DNA of 64,000 bases from Cellvibrio sp. 79 (GTDB taxonomy: Bacteria > Pseudomonadota > Gammaproteobacteria > Pseudomonadales > Cellvibrionaceae): NCBI GenBank assembly GCA_003056245.1, contig MVDH01000001.1:1111679-1175678 (forward strand), in the 5' to 3' direction. The notes under the pieces are model-generated. The model was not told the origin of the DNA and ran no database searches. It saw nothing but the letters and a program-made list of their open reading frames with translations. A program made the translations under genes and the position numbers. Each line of letters begins with the position of its first letter. Positions within the stretch are counted from its first letter, which is position 1. This document shows, one piece after another, positions 1 to 9,166 of this stretch.

Positions 1-3000
1 AAAGGTGCAGCGACAACGTACACCTACGACGCGCTGAATCGCCGTCTTTCTATTGAGAATCGTGCTAGCAATAGCATGACTTACTCTTATGCCTTTAATA
101 ATGGTGTTCGAACAACCATTACCGATTACGCTGGTCGTGTCACAACTGAACACGCTGATAAACTGGGTCGTAAAACAAAAATTGTGCATCCTGCGGTAAG
201 TAATATTGACGGTAGTTCGGGAACTTACGAGCGCGTCATGACCTATGACAACCTCGAAAATGTTATTGCCGTTCTCGATGAAAATGGCAACACCACCAGC
301 TATTTGTATGATGGCCGTAATTTAAAAATCAAGCAAACCAATGCTGATAACAAACACTTTCACTGGCAGTACGATGCGGCCGGTAATTTAAGTAAAACCA
401 TCGATGAAGCTAATCGGGTAGTGAGCTATACCTACGATAAACAAAATCGTCTGACGCAAAAAGATTTGCCGGAAACGCAAAAAATACAATACAGCTATTT
501 CGCTAATGGCACGCTCAAAAAAGAAATTGATCCGTGGAAGTTTGAGACCAGTTATACCTACAACAAAATTAACCAGCGCACCAGTGTGACTCATCCTGAT
601 GGCGTAGAGCAGGAGTCCTATACCAAAGATGGCAAGCTGGCCTTCAGGAAAGATGCAGAAAATCGCAACACTTCCACGCTTTACGGTCCGGAGGATCGCA
701 TTCAGGTTGCCGTCGATGCGCGCGGTAGAACGACCACTAATAGCTACGATGAAAATAATAATCTCGTTGATAGTCAATTGGCGTGGAGTGGGATTACTGG
801 TCCAGCCGACGTAACAACCCATGCAGAGTATGACGCGGAAGATCGGGTAATCAGTCAAACGACCGCACAAGGTTCTGCAGTAGAACAAACCGTTACGTAC
901 GAATACGATGGGCTTGGTAATCGCACTGAAGAAGCGAAACCGGATGGCCGCGTTACTCGTTTCCAATATGACGAATTGAATCGCGTTAAACGTATCGAAA
1001 CTGCCTCCGTTGATGGATTGAATCCTTACACATTACAAGTGTGGGATGGAGTCGGTAACAAAACAAAAGTTACGGATCGCCGTGGCAATACCACCATCAC
1101 CGAATACGATGTGTTGAATCGTCCGATAAAAATTACTGATGCGGATAATAAAATTGCTGCATTCACGTACGATGCTGTGGGCAACAAACTCACCGAAACC
1201 AATCGTCGTGGCAATATTACCGAACAGACTTACGATGGTTTAAATCGCGAAGTCGAACGTTTTGCCAGCGATGGCGGCCCCACACGTTTCCGCTTGCTGA
1301 AAAATGAATACGACCTGGGTGGGCAAAAGAAAAATGCCGTTACTGATGCGAATAACAATCGCATTGAAGTGCAACAGGATTGGCGTGGCAATACTTTGGT
1401 TACAACATTGCCAGCAGGCAATGGTTATGTGCAATCGACCAGTATCAACACTTACGACAAATCCGGTTTCCTGCTCACTGCTAAAGATGCCGCAGGTTAC
1501 ACCACGACTTACACCTATTATGCGGATGGCAAAACCGCGACCGCGATCAATCCCGAAAATGAAACAACTGCATTTGAGTACGATATTTTCGGCAACAAAG
1601 CGCGTATCACCAAACCGTTAAATGGTATTCAAACTTTGGCCTACGACGAACAAAATCGTATCAGCCAGGTTACCGATGCCATCGGTTCCATCACCCGTTT
1701 TGAATACGATGATAACAACAATCTCGTACGTCAATTCCTGCCTGCCGCGAACGATAGTGGTAGCACGCAAGTTGAATACACTTACGATGCATTGAATCGA
1801 AAACGCGAACACATCCAGCACAAATCCGATGGTAATTTGATGACGGCGTTTGTGTACGATGCGGAAGGTAATTTAACAAAAACCACCGACGCAAAAGGCC
1901 AGGAGTTCAATAACACCTACGATGCACTCAATCGTCTCCAGCAACAGGATTTCCCGGCGGGCAGCGATATCACGCGCATCGTCACCACTCACGATGCGAA
2001 TGGCAATGTCGACACGGTTACGGAAACCAAAGGTGCCGCGACTGAAATCACCACTCACAGTTATGACTTGCTGGATCGCCTCAGCAACCAAACACAACGT
2101 GGCCGTGAAATCAGTTATGCCTACGATAACAACGGTAACCGCACACGCGTAACCTCAATCGGCGGCGTAACGACTTACACCTACGACAGCCGCAACCGCT
2201 TGAGCACAGTAACTGCTGGTGGCGTTACCAATTACCGTTATTTTGCCAACAACTGGCTGGATAAAGTGACGCACGCTAACGGTACAGCAGCGGCTTATAC
2301 CTACGATGGTGTGGGCCGGATGTTGTCGGTGCAAAACACATTGGCTAACGGCAATGTGTTATCGAGTTTCGCGTACAGCTACGACGACAATGGCAACCGC
2401 ACGCAACAAATCGAAACCCAAAACGGTTTTCTCACCGTGCAAATCCTCACCACGAATTATGTATTCGATGCACTGGATCGCCTGGAAAGCTACACCGAAA
2501 CCGGCAGTGGTAAAAACACCACACACACCTTCACGTATTACCCGAGCTACGACCGCAAAACTGAAAAAGTGGTTAACAACGGCGTAACGCTGAAAGATCG
2601 CAGCTACACCTACAACGGCACCTATTGGTTAACGGAAATTACCGAAACCGCCGGTACGGGCGGAAGCATCACTTATCTTTACGATGACAACGGCAACAAC
2701 ATCCGGAAAACGGACAACACCAGCGGCAGCGCACAACGCACCTTGTTCGAATACAACAGCCGCAACCAACTTAAGCACGTTGCGCACGGCGCACCGAGCG
2801 CAGAAGTCGGGCAGGGCACGCACGATTACAACTACGCCGGTATGCGCATTCGTCACATCGGTTCCGAGCGTGGCGATATTGAATACATTTACGATGGCGA
2901 CAGTATTCTCGATGAGTTGCAAAACAATACTGCAACGCTCGTAGCGCATTACCGCTACGGTGATCGCCTGCTCAGTCTCGTGACTGGCGGCAGTGACCAG

Positions 3001-4821
3001 TTCTATCACTACAGCGCATTAGGCACGACGGCAAACCTCACCAATTCTTCCGGTGAACAACAAGTCGCGTATCGCACCGATGCCTTCGGAAAAATTACCC
3101 AACAACAAGGCACCAGCGTTAACCGCCATGTATTCACCGGACAGGAGCACGATGAAAAAACCGGCCTGATTTATTTCGGTGCGCGTTTCTATGATCCGGA
3201 TACAGCGCGGTTTATTAATCAGGATAGTTACCTGGGTGACTCATCGACGCCGCCATCGCTTCATCGGTATTTGTATGCGTATGCGAATCCGACGATTTAC
3301 ATGGACCGTAACGGTAACTTCCCGGTTACAGAACAAATTGCGGCATTCATGCATCAACGTGCCACTGACAATAATGAAGCATTGAAAAGCATGCAGACCT
3401 CCAGTGGCTCAACGCTGGGAACGAGAAGTATTGCGGCAATAACCGGTATTGGTGCTGGTTTATGGAGCTTGGGTGGTGGAATTGTCGGGCTTGTTGATAT
3501 GGGGATGGACGCCAATGCTGCTCAGCTGCGCCGCATACCAGGTGCAGAAAATATTAGTGTTATTCGTGAATCTGGAGAGAAAACTGATCGTCGTCGTGAA
3601 GCAATTGCGAACTTTGCGAACAAAGCGAAAGATTACGTTACTCAAGAAAACCTGACTGATGCATTGATGCGTGATGGTGGCAACGCATTGGATAAGACGG
3701 GTACCTACATGGGAGACGTATTTATCCGCGGTAACCTGGATGCAACAGCCAGTTTCTCAAGCGGGATGTTTGATCTCGCATCGGGAGGAACGACACGTGC
3801 TGTAAAAACGGCTAGCAAGACGACAGACCTTCTTCCTCGTGTGACCGGCGAAGTGCCGAATATCAATAAAGGACCAAGCGGCGCACCGGTCAAAAACTCA
3901 GTGGTCCCCGATGGCTGCCCATGTTGCTTCGCTGGTGGTACACCGGTATTAACCAAAGACGGTCTCAAGCCTATCGAGCAACTGAAAGAAGGTGAGCTGG
4001 TTGCATCGCGTAATGACAAAACCGGAGAGGTGGAATGGAAACCAATCACAGCACGTTTTGTAAATGACGATGATCGTTTAACCTATGCGTTGGTGTTGGT
4101 TGACGAAAATGGCAACGAAGAAAAATACGAAGTCACCGACAACCATCCATTCAATGTAGAAGGATTGGGTTGGGTAGATTCCAGCAAATTGAAAGCAGGA
4201 ATGAAAATTCCGAGCTACAAAGGTGGATATCTCACTGTAGTTAGCTTCACGTCGTTAAATCGCAGTCCGGTTACTTACAACGTGGAAGTGGGTGATTTCC
4301 ATACGTACTTTGTTGGTGGGCAAGGGGCTTGGGTTCATAATCAATGTCAATGTTCTATTAATGGCGGAAATGGAAATGCAACGCCTGTTGCTTATCAAGG
4401 GAAAAGAAGTCCGCAAGCTGCGAAACCTACCACCAGTGGGGTGCTATTACCTGATGAGCTCCGCTCTGGAACATACGATGATTTAATAGATGCAGGAACA
4501 ATAGGAGACAATATTACGCCGCATCACATGCCCGGTGCCACCTATATGGAGCGTGTACATGGTATTTCTAAAGGTGATGCCCATGCATTTAATATGGAGC
4601 AGCCCCCAACAGGTGGTAGACATCGTAGAACAGAATCATATGGAAGAAGGGCATTTGATGATGAGTCTGCAAGAGATGCATTAGCTAGGGATATAATGGA
4701 TGCAAGGAGAATTTATAAACAAGACGGGTTGTATACTCCCGAGGTTAGAGGAAGCTTGCAAAAATATATTGATGATTATGTAAGTGCATATCCCCAAATT
4801 TTTGAGAAACCTAAAAAATGA
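1..4821 (+). CDS. RHS-repeat polymorphic toxin (5' partial) with HINT domain and C-terminal toxin tip
   Basis: The frame is open from base 1, so the true start lies outside the window; the ATG at 76 is only the first internal Met. The bulk is a long series of YD repeats (xYDxxGRxT type), which in this family build a beta-cocoon shell around the toxin. The conserved RHS core, with GLIYFGARFYDP and RYLYAYANP, lies near 3160-3300 and marks the end of the shell. A short Gly-rich hydrophobic stretch follows, then a HINT/pretoxin domain at about 3919-4335 (starting CCFAGGTPVLT, ending GAWVHNQC), expected to self-cleave and release the tip. The tip (about 4336-4821) has ITPHHMPGATYM and a GRHRRTESYGRR motif, rich in His and Arg as in nuclease-type tips, but I do not recognise its family. 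Base use becomes more AT-rich in the tip, typical of exchanged C-termini. The next gene overlaps by ATGA. Confidence 0.93.
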   Translation, partial: KGAATTYTYDALNRRLSIENRASNSMTYSYAFNNGVRTTITDYAGRVTTEHADKLGRKTKIVHPAVSNIDGSSGTYERVMTYDNLENVIAVLDENGNTTSYLYDGRNLKIKQTNADNKHFHWQYDAAGNLSKTIDEANRVVSYTYDKQNRLTQKDLPETQKIQYSYFANGTLKKEIDPWKFETSYTYNKINQRTSVTHPDGVEQESYTKDGKLAFRKDAENRNTSTLYGPEDRIQVAVDARGRTTTNSYDENNNLVDSQLAWSGITGPADVTTHAEYDAEDRVISQTTAQGSAVEQTVTYEYDGLGNRTEEAKPDGRVTRFQYDELNRVKRIETASVDGLNPYTLQVWDGVGNKTKVTDRRGNTTITEYDVLNRPIKITDADNKIAAFTYDAVGNKLTETNRRGNITEQTYDGLNREVERFASDGGPTRFRLLKNEYDLGGQKKNAVTDANNNRIEVQQDWRGNTLVTTLPAGNGYVQSTSINTYDKSGFLLTAKDAAGYTTTYTYYADGKTATAINPENETTAFEYDIFGNKARITKPLNGIQTLAYDEQNRISQVTDAIGSITRFEYDDNNNLVRQFLPAANDSGSTQVEYTYDALNRKREHIQHKSDGNLMTAFVYDAEGNLTKTTDAKGQEFNNTYDALNRLQQQDFPAGSDITRIVTTHDANGNVDTVTETKGAATEITTHSYDLLDRLSNQTQRGREISYAYDNNGNRTRVTSIGGVTTYTYDSRNRLSTVTAGGVTNYRYFANNWLDKVTHANGTAAAYTYDGVGRMLSVQNTLANGNVLSSFAYSYDDNGNRTQQIETQNGFLTVQILTTNYVFDALDRLESYTETGSGKNTTHTFTYYPSYDRKTEKVVNNGVTLKDRSYTYNGTYWLTEITETAGTGGSITYLYDDNGNNIRKTDNTSGSAQRTLFEYNSRNQLKHVAHGAPSAEVGQGTHDYNYAGMRIRHIGSERGDIEYIYDGDSILDELQNNTATLVAHYRYGDRLLSLVTGGSDQFYHYSALGTTANLTNSSGEQQVAYRTDAFGKITQQQGTSVNRHVFTGQEHDEKTGLIYFGARFYDPDTARFINQDSYLGDSSTPPSLHRYLYAYANPTIYMDRNGNFPVTEQIAAFMHQRATDNNEALKSMQTSSGSTLGTRSIAAITGIGAGLWSLGGGIVGLVDMGMDANAAQLRRIPGAENISVIRESGEKTDRRREAIANFANKAKDYVTQENLTDALMRDGGNALDKTGTYMGDVFIRGNLDATASFSSGMFDLASGGTTRAVKTASKTTDLLPRVTGEVPNINKGPSGAPVKNSVVPDGCPCCFAGGTPVLTKDGLKPIEQLKEGELVASRNDKTGEVEWKPITARFVNDDDRLTYALVLVDENGNEEKYEVTDNHPFNVEGLGWVDSSKLKAGMKIPSYKGGYLTVVSFTSLNRSPVTYNVEVGDFHTYFVGGQGAWVHNQCQCSINGGNGNATPVAYQGKRSPQAAKPTTSGVLLPDELRSGTYDDLIDAGTIGDNITPHHMPGATYMERVHGISKGDAHAFNMEQPPTGGRHRRTESYGRRAFDDESARDALARDIMDARRIYKQDGLYTPEVRGSLQKYIDDYVSAYPQIFEKPKK

Positions 4822-5282
4822 AAAAAAATGAAAGTCAGATAATATTGGAGTTGGATTCTTTTGGTTCAGTCAACGAAGATAATCTGCGTGATTTTGAAGA
4901 TTTGATTACTGATGCGTATGAGAATAAGGGAGATAAAATTATTAAATCTCTACTCTTTTCTTTGAGTGATCAATGTGAATTTGATGAGGTTATGTTTAGG
5001 GTTGTTCATACATTAGAGTCGTTTCCATTAGATAAATATCTTCAGGAGCTCGGGGATAATATTACAGCGCTTTTTCATAAGTCTCCGCGATGGATAAGTA
5101 TATTGCATACAAGGATAATGAATTCACCAAAAATTTATGAGACCTATTTAAGTGAGTATTCGAGTTTGGATATTTCTGCAAGAAATACATTGAGCAACTT
5201 GCTTGAGTTAATTTCAAAAAAAGAAAAATTTTATGATAGATGTATCTACGGTATTGAATATATAAAAAAAATGGAGATTTAA
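4818..5282 (+). CDS. Candidate cognate immunity protein for the RHS toxin tip
   Basis: This 154-residue acidic, probably cytoplasmic protein has no signal peptide. Its ATG overlaps the toxin stop codon as ATGA, so the two are translationally coupled. That position and coupling are the classic arrangement for the immunity protein that neutralises the adjacent RHS tip. It is alpha-helical in appearance and Leu/Ile-rich, with a conserved-looking stretch around W and HTRIMNS near residue 90-100. It might belong to one of the helical immunity families, but I cannot assign one. The gene is clearly AT-richer than the RHS shell, like the toxin tip, suggesting that tip and immunity gene moved in together. 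Function is inferred from context only. Confidence 0.75.
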   Translation: MKKNESQIILELDSFGSVNEDNLRDFEDLITDAYENKGDKIIKSLLFSLSDQCEFDEVMFRVVHTLESFPLDKYLQELGDNITALFHKSPRWISILHTRIMNSPKIYETYLSEYSSLDISARNTLSNLLELISKKEKFYDRCIYGIEYIKKMEI

Positions 5283-5317
5283 AATTTTTTTGAACGGTTA
5301 ACGCGGCTGTGCTGTCC

Positions 5318-5467
5318 GTCTGCCGGCAAGACCAAATCTGTTATTTTTTACAGTCAGTTTTTTGTAGTAACTCTATAAAAAACTGTGATCGCTCTTTAAA
5401 AATCAGCTTCTTTTTTGAGATTCCTCTGTTGTCATCGGTGACAGAGGAAAATTCAGCATTTCCTCAC
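5318..5467 (+). repeat. Structured intergenic repeat, copy A, after the first immunity gene
   Basis: This block is an imperfect direct copy of 6748-6906. It carries two hairpins: CAGTTTTTT (5355-5363) pairing with AAAAAACTG (5377-5385), and CCTCTGT (5423-5429) pairing with ACAGAGG (5441-5447). Both hairpins are kept in the other copy although loop bases differ. It lies directly behind the immunity gene and runs into the RHS relic at 5463. Confidence 0.75.
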
Positions 5468-5775
5468 CGTGCAAATCCTCACCACGAACTACGTGTTCGA
5501 GGCACTGGATCGCCTGGAGAGCTACACCGAAACCGGCAGTGGTAAAAACACTACGCACACCTTCACGTATTACCCGAGCTGCGATCGCAAAACTGAAAAA
5601 GTGGTTAACAATGGTGTAACACCGCAATGCTCGTAGCGCATTACTGCTATGGTGATCGCCTGCTCAGTCTCGTGACTGGTGGCAGTGACCAGTCCTATCA
5701 CTACAGCGCATTAGGCACGACGGCAAACCTCACCAATTCCTCCGGTGAACAACAAGTCGTGTATCGCACTGATTA
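5463..5775 (+). pseudogene. RHS gene relic with internal deletion
   Basis: The DNA from 5463 to about 5618 is nearly identical to 2431-2587 of the intact RHS gene. From about 5620 to 5772 it matches about 2930-3080. The roughly 340 bp between these source segments are missing at the junction, and the copy ends in a TAA at 5774-5776. No open frame runs through it because of an in-frame stop near the junction. This is a displaced RHS fragment, as expected where toxin cassettes have been swapped and the old tip left behind. Confidence 0.9.
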
Positions 5776-5798
5776 ACAATTGGCGGGGAGATATTTAA

Positions 5799-6128
5799 AT
5801 GTCATATAAAGAAGAAATTAAGGAACTAACAGAGCTGGTCAGAAGTGATGATGATTGGTCTGATATTAGAAATATCTTAAATGAAGTTGGATTTATGTCT
5901 GGCGAAATTGTTATGGCTGGTTTCGCCGAAAATGAAGATGAAAGAGAGTTTGGTATCTTTATTAATAAAGCTGACTTAAAAGTATATGAATATGAAAGAT
6001 CAACGGCAGATGGAGAAAATAACTCAAAAAATATTTATTTGTATGAAAAAACTGGTGACAGAGTTTTTTATGCTCAACAGCCTCATATAGAACTTGCGTT
6101 AGAAATGATAAGTAAAAATGAAATATGA
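5799..6128 (+). CDS. Small acidic hypothetical protein, probable orphan immunity protein
   Basis: A 109-residue acidic soluble protein with no recognised family and no signal or membrane segment. A good Shine-Dalgarno (GGGGAG) lies about 10 bases before the ATG. It sits immediately behind a relic of RHS coding sequence, exactly where the immunity gene of a displaced toxin tip would be. Its AT-rich base use resembles the other small genes of this locus. The role as an orphan immunity gene is inferred from position. It could instead be an unrelated cargo gene. Confidence 0.6.
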   Translation: MSYKEEIKELTELVRSDDDWSDIRNILNEVGFMSGEIVMAGFAENEDEREFGIFINKADLKVYEYERSTADGENNSKNIYLYEKTGDRVFYAQQPHIELALEMISKNEI

Positions 6129-6221
6129 AAAGTTTTAATGTTTGAGTGTGCTGTCTGATTTTTCGGGTGGTGTTCAAAAATTCTGTGTCCCTTCTTTAAG
6201 CTCCCACAGAGAGGCGACTCA

Positions 6222-6362
6222 TGACCAACACAATAACTTCTGCCAATGAATTAGGAAAATGGCTTTTTATGGTGTTGAAGGTGTTGAAGGTGTTGAATAG
6301 GTGCATTGATGACGGAGTTGCCAGAAGAAATATATGCTGAAATCACATCACTAAGTAAACAA
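6222..6362 (+). other. Short open frame with three 9-bp repeats, overlapping the TPR gene start
   Basis: A short frame starting ATGACCAACACAATAACTTC, with a possible ribosome site (GAGAGGCG) upstream, runs 46 codons and overlaps the start of the TPR gene in another frame. It contains GTGTTGAAG repeated nearly three times (about 6271-6297). It may be the stub of a gene replaced by the TPR immunity cassette, or a leader peptide. Evidence that it is expressed is weak. Confidence 0.25.
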
Positions 6363-6734
6363 GGTGATCACTTGGCAAAATTAAATAAATATGAAGAAGC
6401 TAAATCTATGTATGTTTCGGCTTTGAAATTGTTGCCTGGTGATAAAAACATTTGGGAAGCGGCCACTTGGCTTTATGTGGCTATTGGAGATACACATTTT
6501 CATTTGCGAAATTATGATAAATGTTTCAAATGTTTTTATAATGCTGTTCAGTGTCCGGAGGGATTAGGAAATCCTTTTATTCATTTAAGGTTAGGACAAA
6601 TGTATTACGAGCAAGGCGACTTTGAGAAAGCTTCCGATGAGTTGATAAGAGCGCACATGGGCGCTGGTCTTGATATTTTTATGGAAGACGATCCAAAATA
6701 TTTATCATTTCTCGAAACAAAAATTAAGATCTAA
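6309..6734 (+). CDS. TPR-repeat protein, probable orphan immunity protein
   Basis: A 141-residue soluble protein that can be read as tandem helical TPR units. There are motifs of the type NKYEEAKSMYVSALKLLPGD, then LYVAIGDTHFHLRNYDKCFKCFYNAV, then LRLGQMYYEQGDFEKASDELIRA. I chose the ATG at 6309; a TTG one codon earlier is possible but unlikely. Small TPR proteins recur as immunity genes next to RHS toxins, so this is probably an orphan of a lost cassette. It is followed directly by copy B of the structured repeat, just as the first immunity gene is followed by copy A. Confidence 0.75.
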   Translation: MTELPEEIYAEITSLSKQGDHLAKLNKYEEAKSMYVSALKLLPGDKNIWEAATWLYVAIGDTHFHLRNYDKCFKCFYNAVQCPEGLGNPFIHLRLGQMYYEQGDFEKASDELIRAHMGAGLDIFMEDDPKYLSFLETKIKI

Positions 6735-6747
6735 TGTGTATGCTTTC

Positions 6748-6906
6748 CTACTGACCGCAAGATTAAACCTGTTGTTTTTACAGCCAGTTTTTTGCAATAA
6801 CGCTACAAAAAACTGGCTCCGCTCTTTAATAATCAGCTTTTTTCTGAACTTTCCTCTGCTGTGCCCACCAACAACAGAGGAAAAATTCTGTATTTCCTTT
6901 TCTCAA
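6748..6906 (+). repeat. Structured intergenic repeat, copy B, after the TPR gene
   Basis: Imperfect direct copy of 5318-5467. It keeps both hairpins: CCAGTTTTTTG (6784-6794) with CAAAAAACTGG (6806-6816), and CCTCTG (6853-6858) with CAGAGG (6875-6880). The first stem is two base pairs longer than in copy A, and the loops differ. It could be a terminator-like element or a recombination module of the cassette. Confidence 0.75.
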
Positions 6907-7011
6907 GACTAGCAAAACTTCGGGCAGTGAACTATAAGCATTAATACATTGCAGAAACTCATTATTTTGTAATCCTATAACATCAACAATCTCGTCACCA
7001 CCACTCCCGAT

Positions 7012-7145
7012 GCTAATAGCAACAGTGTCCGCAAAACCGATATCACCAGCGGCGGGCACAACGCACCATGTTTGAATACAATAGTAGCAATCAACTCATA
7101 CAGGGTTGCGCACGGCGCACCTAAAAGCGGAAGTAGGGCAATCAA
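7012..7145 (+). pseudogene. Second, more decayed RHS relic
   Basis: This stretch matches about 2692-2822 of the intact RHS gene with many substitutions. Recognisable parts are the equivalent of ACCAGCGGC, GCACAACGCACC, GAATACAA and GTTGCGCACGGCGCACC. It has no usable frame. From 7146 to 7337 I see no gene, only AT-rich sequence leading to the next start. Confidence 0.75.
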
Positions 7146-7337
7146 GATTGCAACTGCGTTGCAATGTATATTCCTCTAACAGTTTTTAATTTATTTTTTA
7201 TCAGTGAAAACCTAATTGTAAGGCTTTTGTCATTTTATTTGCGATGCAATGTAAACGATTGAAATTAATTGCTTATCCTACCCCACCTGCGGGTTTTAAT
7301 TTATGCTTTGCCTTGGTCTTATAATTGAGATGAAGCA

Positions 7338-8285
7338 ATGGCAGAGCGTATTATGGTTACCGGTGGGGCAGGGTTTATTGGTGCCCATTTATGTGCTGCA
7401 CTAATTAAGTCCGGTTATCGCGTTCTGTGCGTGGATAATTTGTCCTCAGGAAATTTAAATAATCTCAAACACCTGAAAAACCATCCTGACTTTGAGTTTT
7501 ATTATCAGGATATCACCACTCCTTTTAATGCAGACGTTAAGCAGATCTATAATTTGGCTTGCCCGGCATCTCCTCACTTTTATCAAGCTGATCCAATACA
7601 GACGATTAAAACCTGCGTGCAGGGGTCAATGAATGTATTGGATATCGCACGCGCTCATGGAGCGCGTATATTGCAAGCGTCTACATCTGAAATTTATGGT
7701 GATCCGGAGGTGCATCCGCAACAGGAATCTTATCGTGGTTCGGTAAGTCCGATAGGTGCGCGTGCTTGTTACAATGAAGGCAAGCGGTGTGCAGAGACTT
7801 TATTTTTTGATTATCAGCGATTGTATTCGCTGGATATAAAATTGGCGCGCATTTTTAATACGTATGGCCCCGGAATGGCAATAAACGATGGGCGCGTAGT
7901 GAGCAATTTTATTGTTCAGGCCCTTCGTGGTGCCAACCTGACTATTTATGGCGATGGCAAGCAAACACGTTCCTTTTGTTATGTTGACGATATGGTGGAA
8001 GGATTAATATTAATGATGAACTCCCACCCCGGTTTTGCAGGGCCAGTTAATATGGGCAATCCCGAGGAAATTTCGATAGGCATGCTAGCGGAAACAATAG
8101 TATCGCTTTGTAATTCCAATTCACGCATTGCATACATGCATTTGCCCGACGATGATCCCAAACGCCGTTGTCCAGATATTATGCTTGCATCAGAGAAACT
8201 GAACTGGTGTCCCACAACCACCTTGATTGATGGTTTAATAAAAACAATCGATTATTATCGTTCCATCCTGAATGCAAATTCCTAA
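7338..8285 (+). CDS. NAD-dependent epimerase/dehydratase, UDP-glucuronate decarboxylase (UXS)-like
   Basis: A 315-residue short-chain dehydrogenase of the extended type. The N-terminal Rossmann motif GGAGFIG is at residues 9-15. The catalytic set follows: STSE (115-118) and YNEGK (Tyr145, Lys149). ACPASPHFYQ, VHPQQESY, RIFNTYGPGM, DGRVVSNFI, YGDGKQTRSFCYVDDM and NMGNPEE match the UDP-glucuronate decarboxylase pattern, so the likely product is UDP-xylose; a related sugar-nucleotide epimerase is the alternative. It is cytoplasmic. It leads a run of three glycosyltransferases with short gaps, so it probably supplies their donor sugar. Confidence 0.88.
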   Translation: MAERIMVTGGAGFIGAHLCAALIKSGYRVLCVDNLSSGNLNNLKHLKNHPDFEFYYQDITTPFNADVKQIYNLACPASPHFYQADPIQTIKTCVQGSMNVLDIARAHGARILQASTSEIYGDPEVHPQQESYRGSVSPIGARACYNEGKRCAETLFFDYQRLYSLDIKLARIFNTYGPGMAINDGRVVSNFIVQALRGANLTIYGDGKQTRSFCYVDDMVEGLILMMNSHPGFAGPVNMGNPEEISIGMLAETIVSLCNSNSRIAYMHLPDDDPKRRCPDIMLASEKLNWCPTTTLIDGLIKTIDYYRSILNANS

Positions 8286-8302
8286 ACGCCAGATTTTAAA
8301 TT

Positions 8303-9166
8303 ATGCAACCATCGAATATTTCTATTGTTACTACGTGTAAAGGAAGGCTTCATCATATTAAACAAACATTACCGCTAATTGTTGCGCAGTCGCCCGCAGA
8401 AATTATCCTGGTTGATTATGCATGCCCGGACAATGTAGGCGATTGGGTAGCAAACCATTATCCATCGGTGATTGTTGTCCGTGTTGATGACGACGAAGGG
8501 TTTTGTGCTGCACGTGCGCGAAATTTCGGCGCAAAACTAGCCACGTCTCCGTGGATTTTTTTTATTGATGCTGATATCCAGGTTGCGGCTGATTTATTTA
8601 TATGGATGCAAGTTAATCTTGATCAGCGATTTTTTTATCGAGCAGGCAAAGAAGAAGGCTCAAGAAAAAGAGATACATGGGGATCATTTATTTGTGCTCG
8701 AAAAATATTTGAAGCGGTTTCCGGTTATGACGAGGTTTTTCGTGGTTGGGGCGGTGAAGACGATGACATGTATCGACGACTTTCGTATTTCGGGCTTATT
8801 GAGGCTGAATATCCCGGTGAATTTGTTACACCTATTGAACACGATGATGTCGAACGACTGAATTTTTACACAGTAAAAGAGCGTAGTACACACCATTGCA
8901 TTAACTATTTTTATATCGAAGCAAAGATGCAGATGATGGCTATTCATGGAAGGAGACAGCAACCACCTTTACAAATTCGTCTTGATATTATGCAGCAGGT
9001 AACGACGAATATCTTGCGCTGGGCAGATGGGAAAACGAATGAATTACCCAGTGTGTCATTCTCTATTCAAAAATTCGGATGGTTGCCGGAACCCTATAAA
9101 ATGCGCAAAGATATTAACTTTACGTTAACAATGGAATTGAATGCAGGCAATGAAGTTGCAGAGTGA
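8303..9166 (+). CDS. Family 2-like glycosyltransferase (galactosyltransferase-type C-terminus)
   Basis: A 287-residue GT-A fold enzyme. ISIVTTCKGR at the N-terminus and FFIDADIQV (DxD metal/nucleotide-sugar motif, around residues 88-96) are typical of family 2. FRGWGGEDDDMYRRL (around residues 147-161) is the conserved block of the GT7 C-terminal/galactosyltransferase group and supplies the catalytic acid. No membrane segment is visible, so it is probably cytoplasmic. It follows the UXS-like gene by 17 bases and overlaps the next glycosyltransferase by 26 bases, indicating one transcript. The acceptor is unknown. Confidence 0.85.
   Translation: MQPSNISIVTTCKGRLHHIKQTLPLIVAQSPAEIILVDYACPDNVGDWVANHYPSVIVVRVDDDEGFCAARARNFGAKLATSPWIFFIDADIQVAADLFIWMQVNLDQRFFYRAGKEEGSRKRDTWGSFICARKIFEAVSGYDEVFRGWGGEDDDMYRRLSYFGLIEAEYPGEFVTPIEHDDVERLNFYTVKERSTHHCINYFYIEAKMQMMAIHGRRQQPPLQIRLDIMQQVTTNILRWADGKTNELPSVSFSIQKFGWLPEPYKMRKDINFTLTMELNAGNEVAE

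Noticed and set aside
7320-7325. TATAAT just before the UXS-like gene
   Set aside because: It is only 12 bases before the ATG and has no matching -35 at a suitable distance, so I did not call a promoter.
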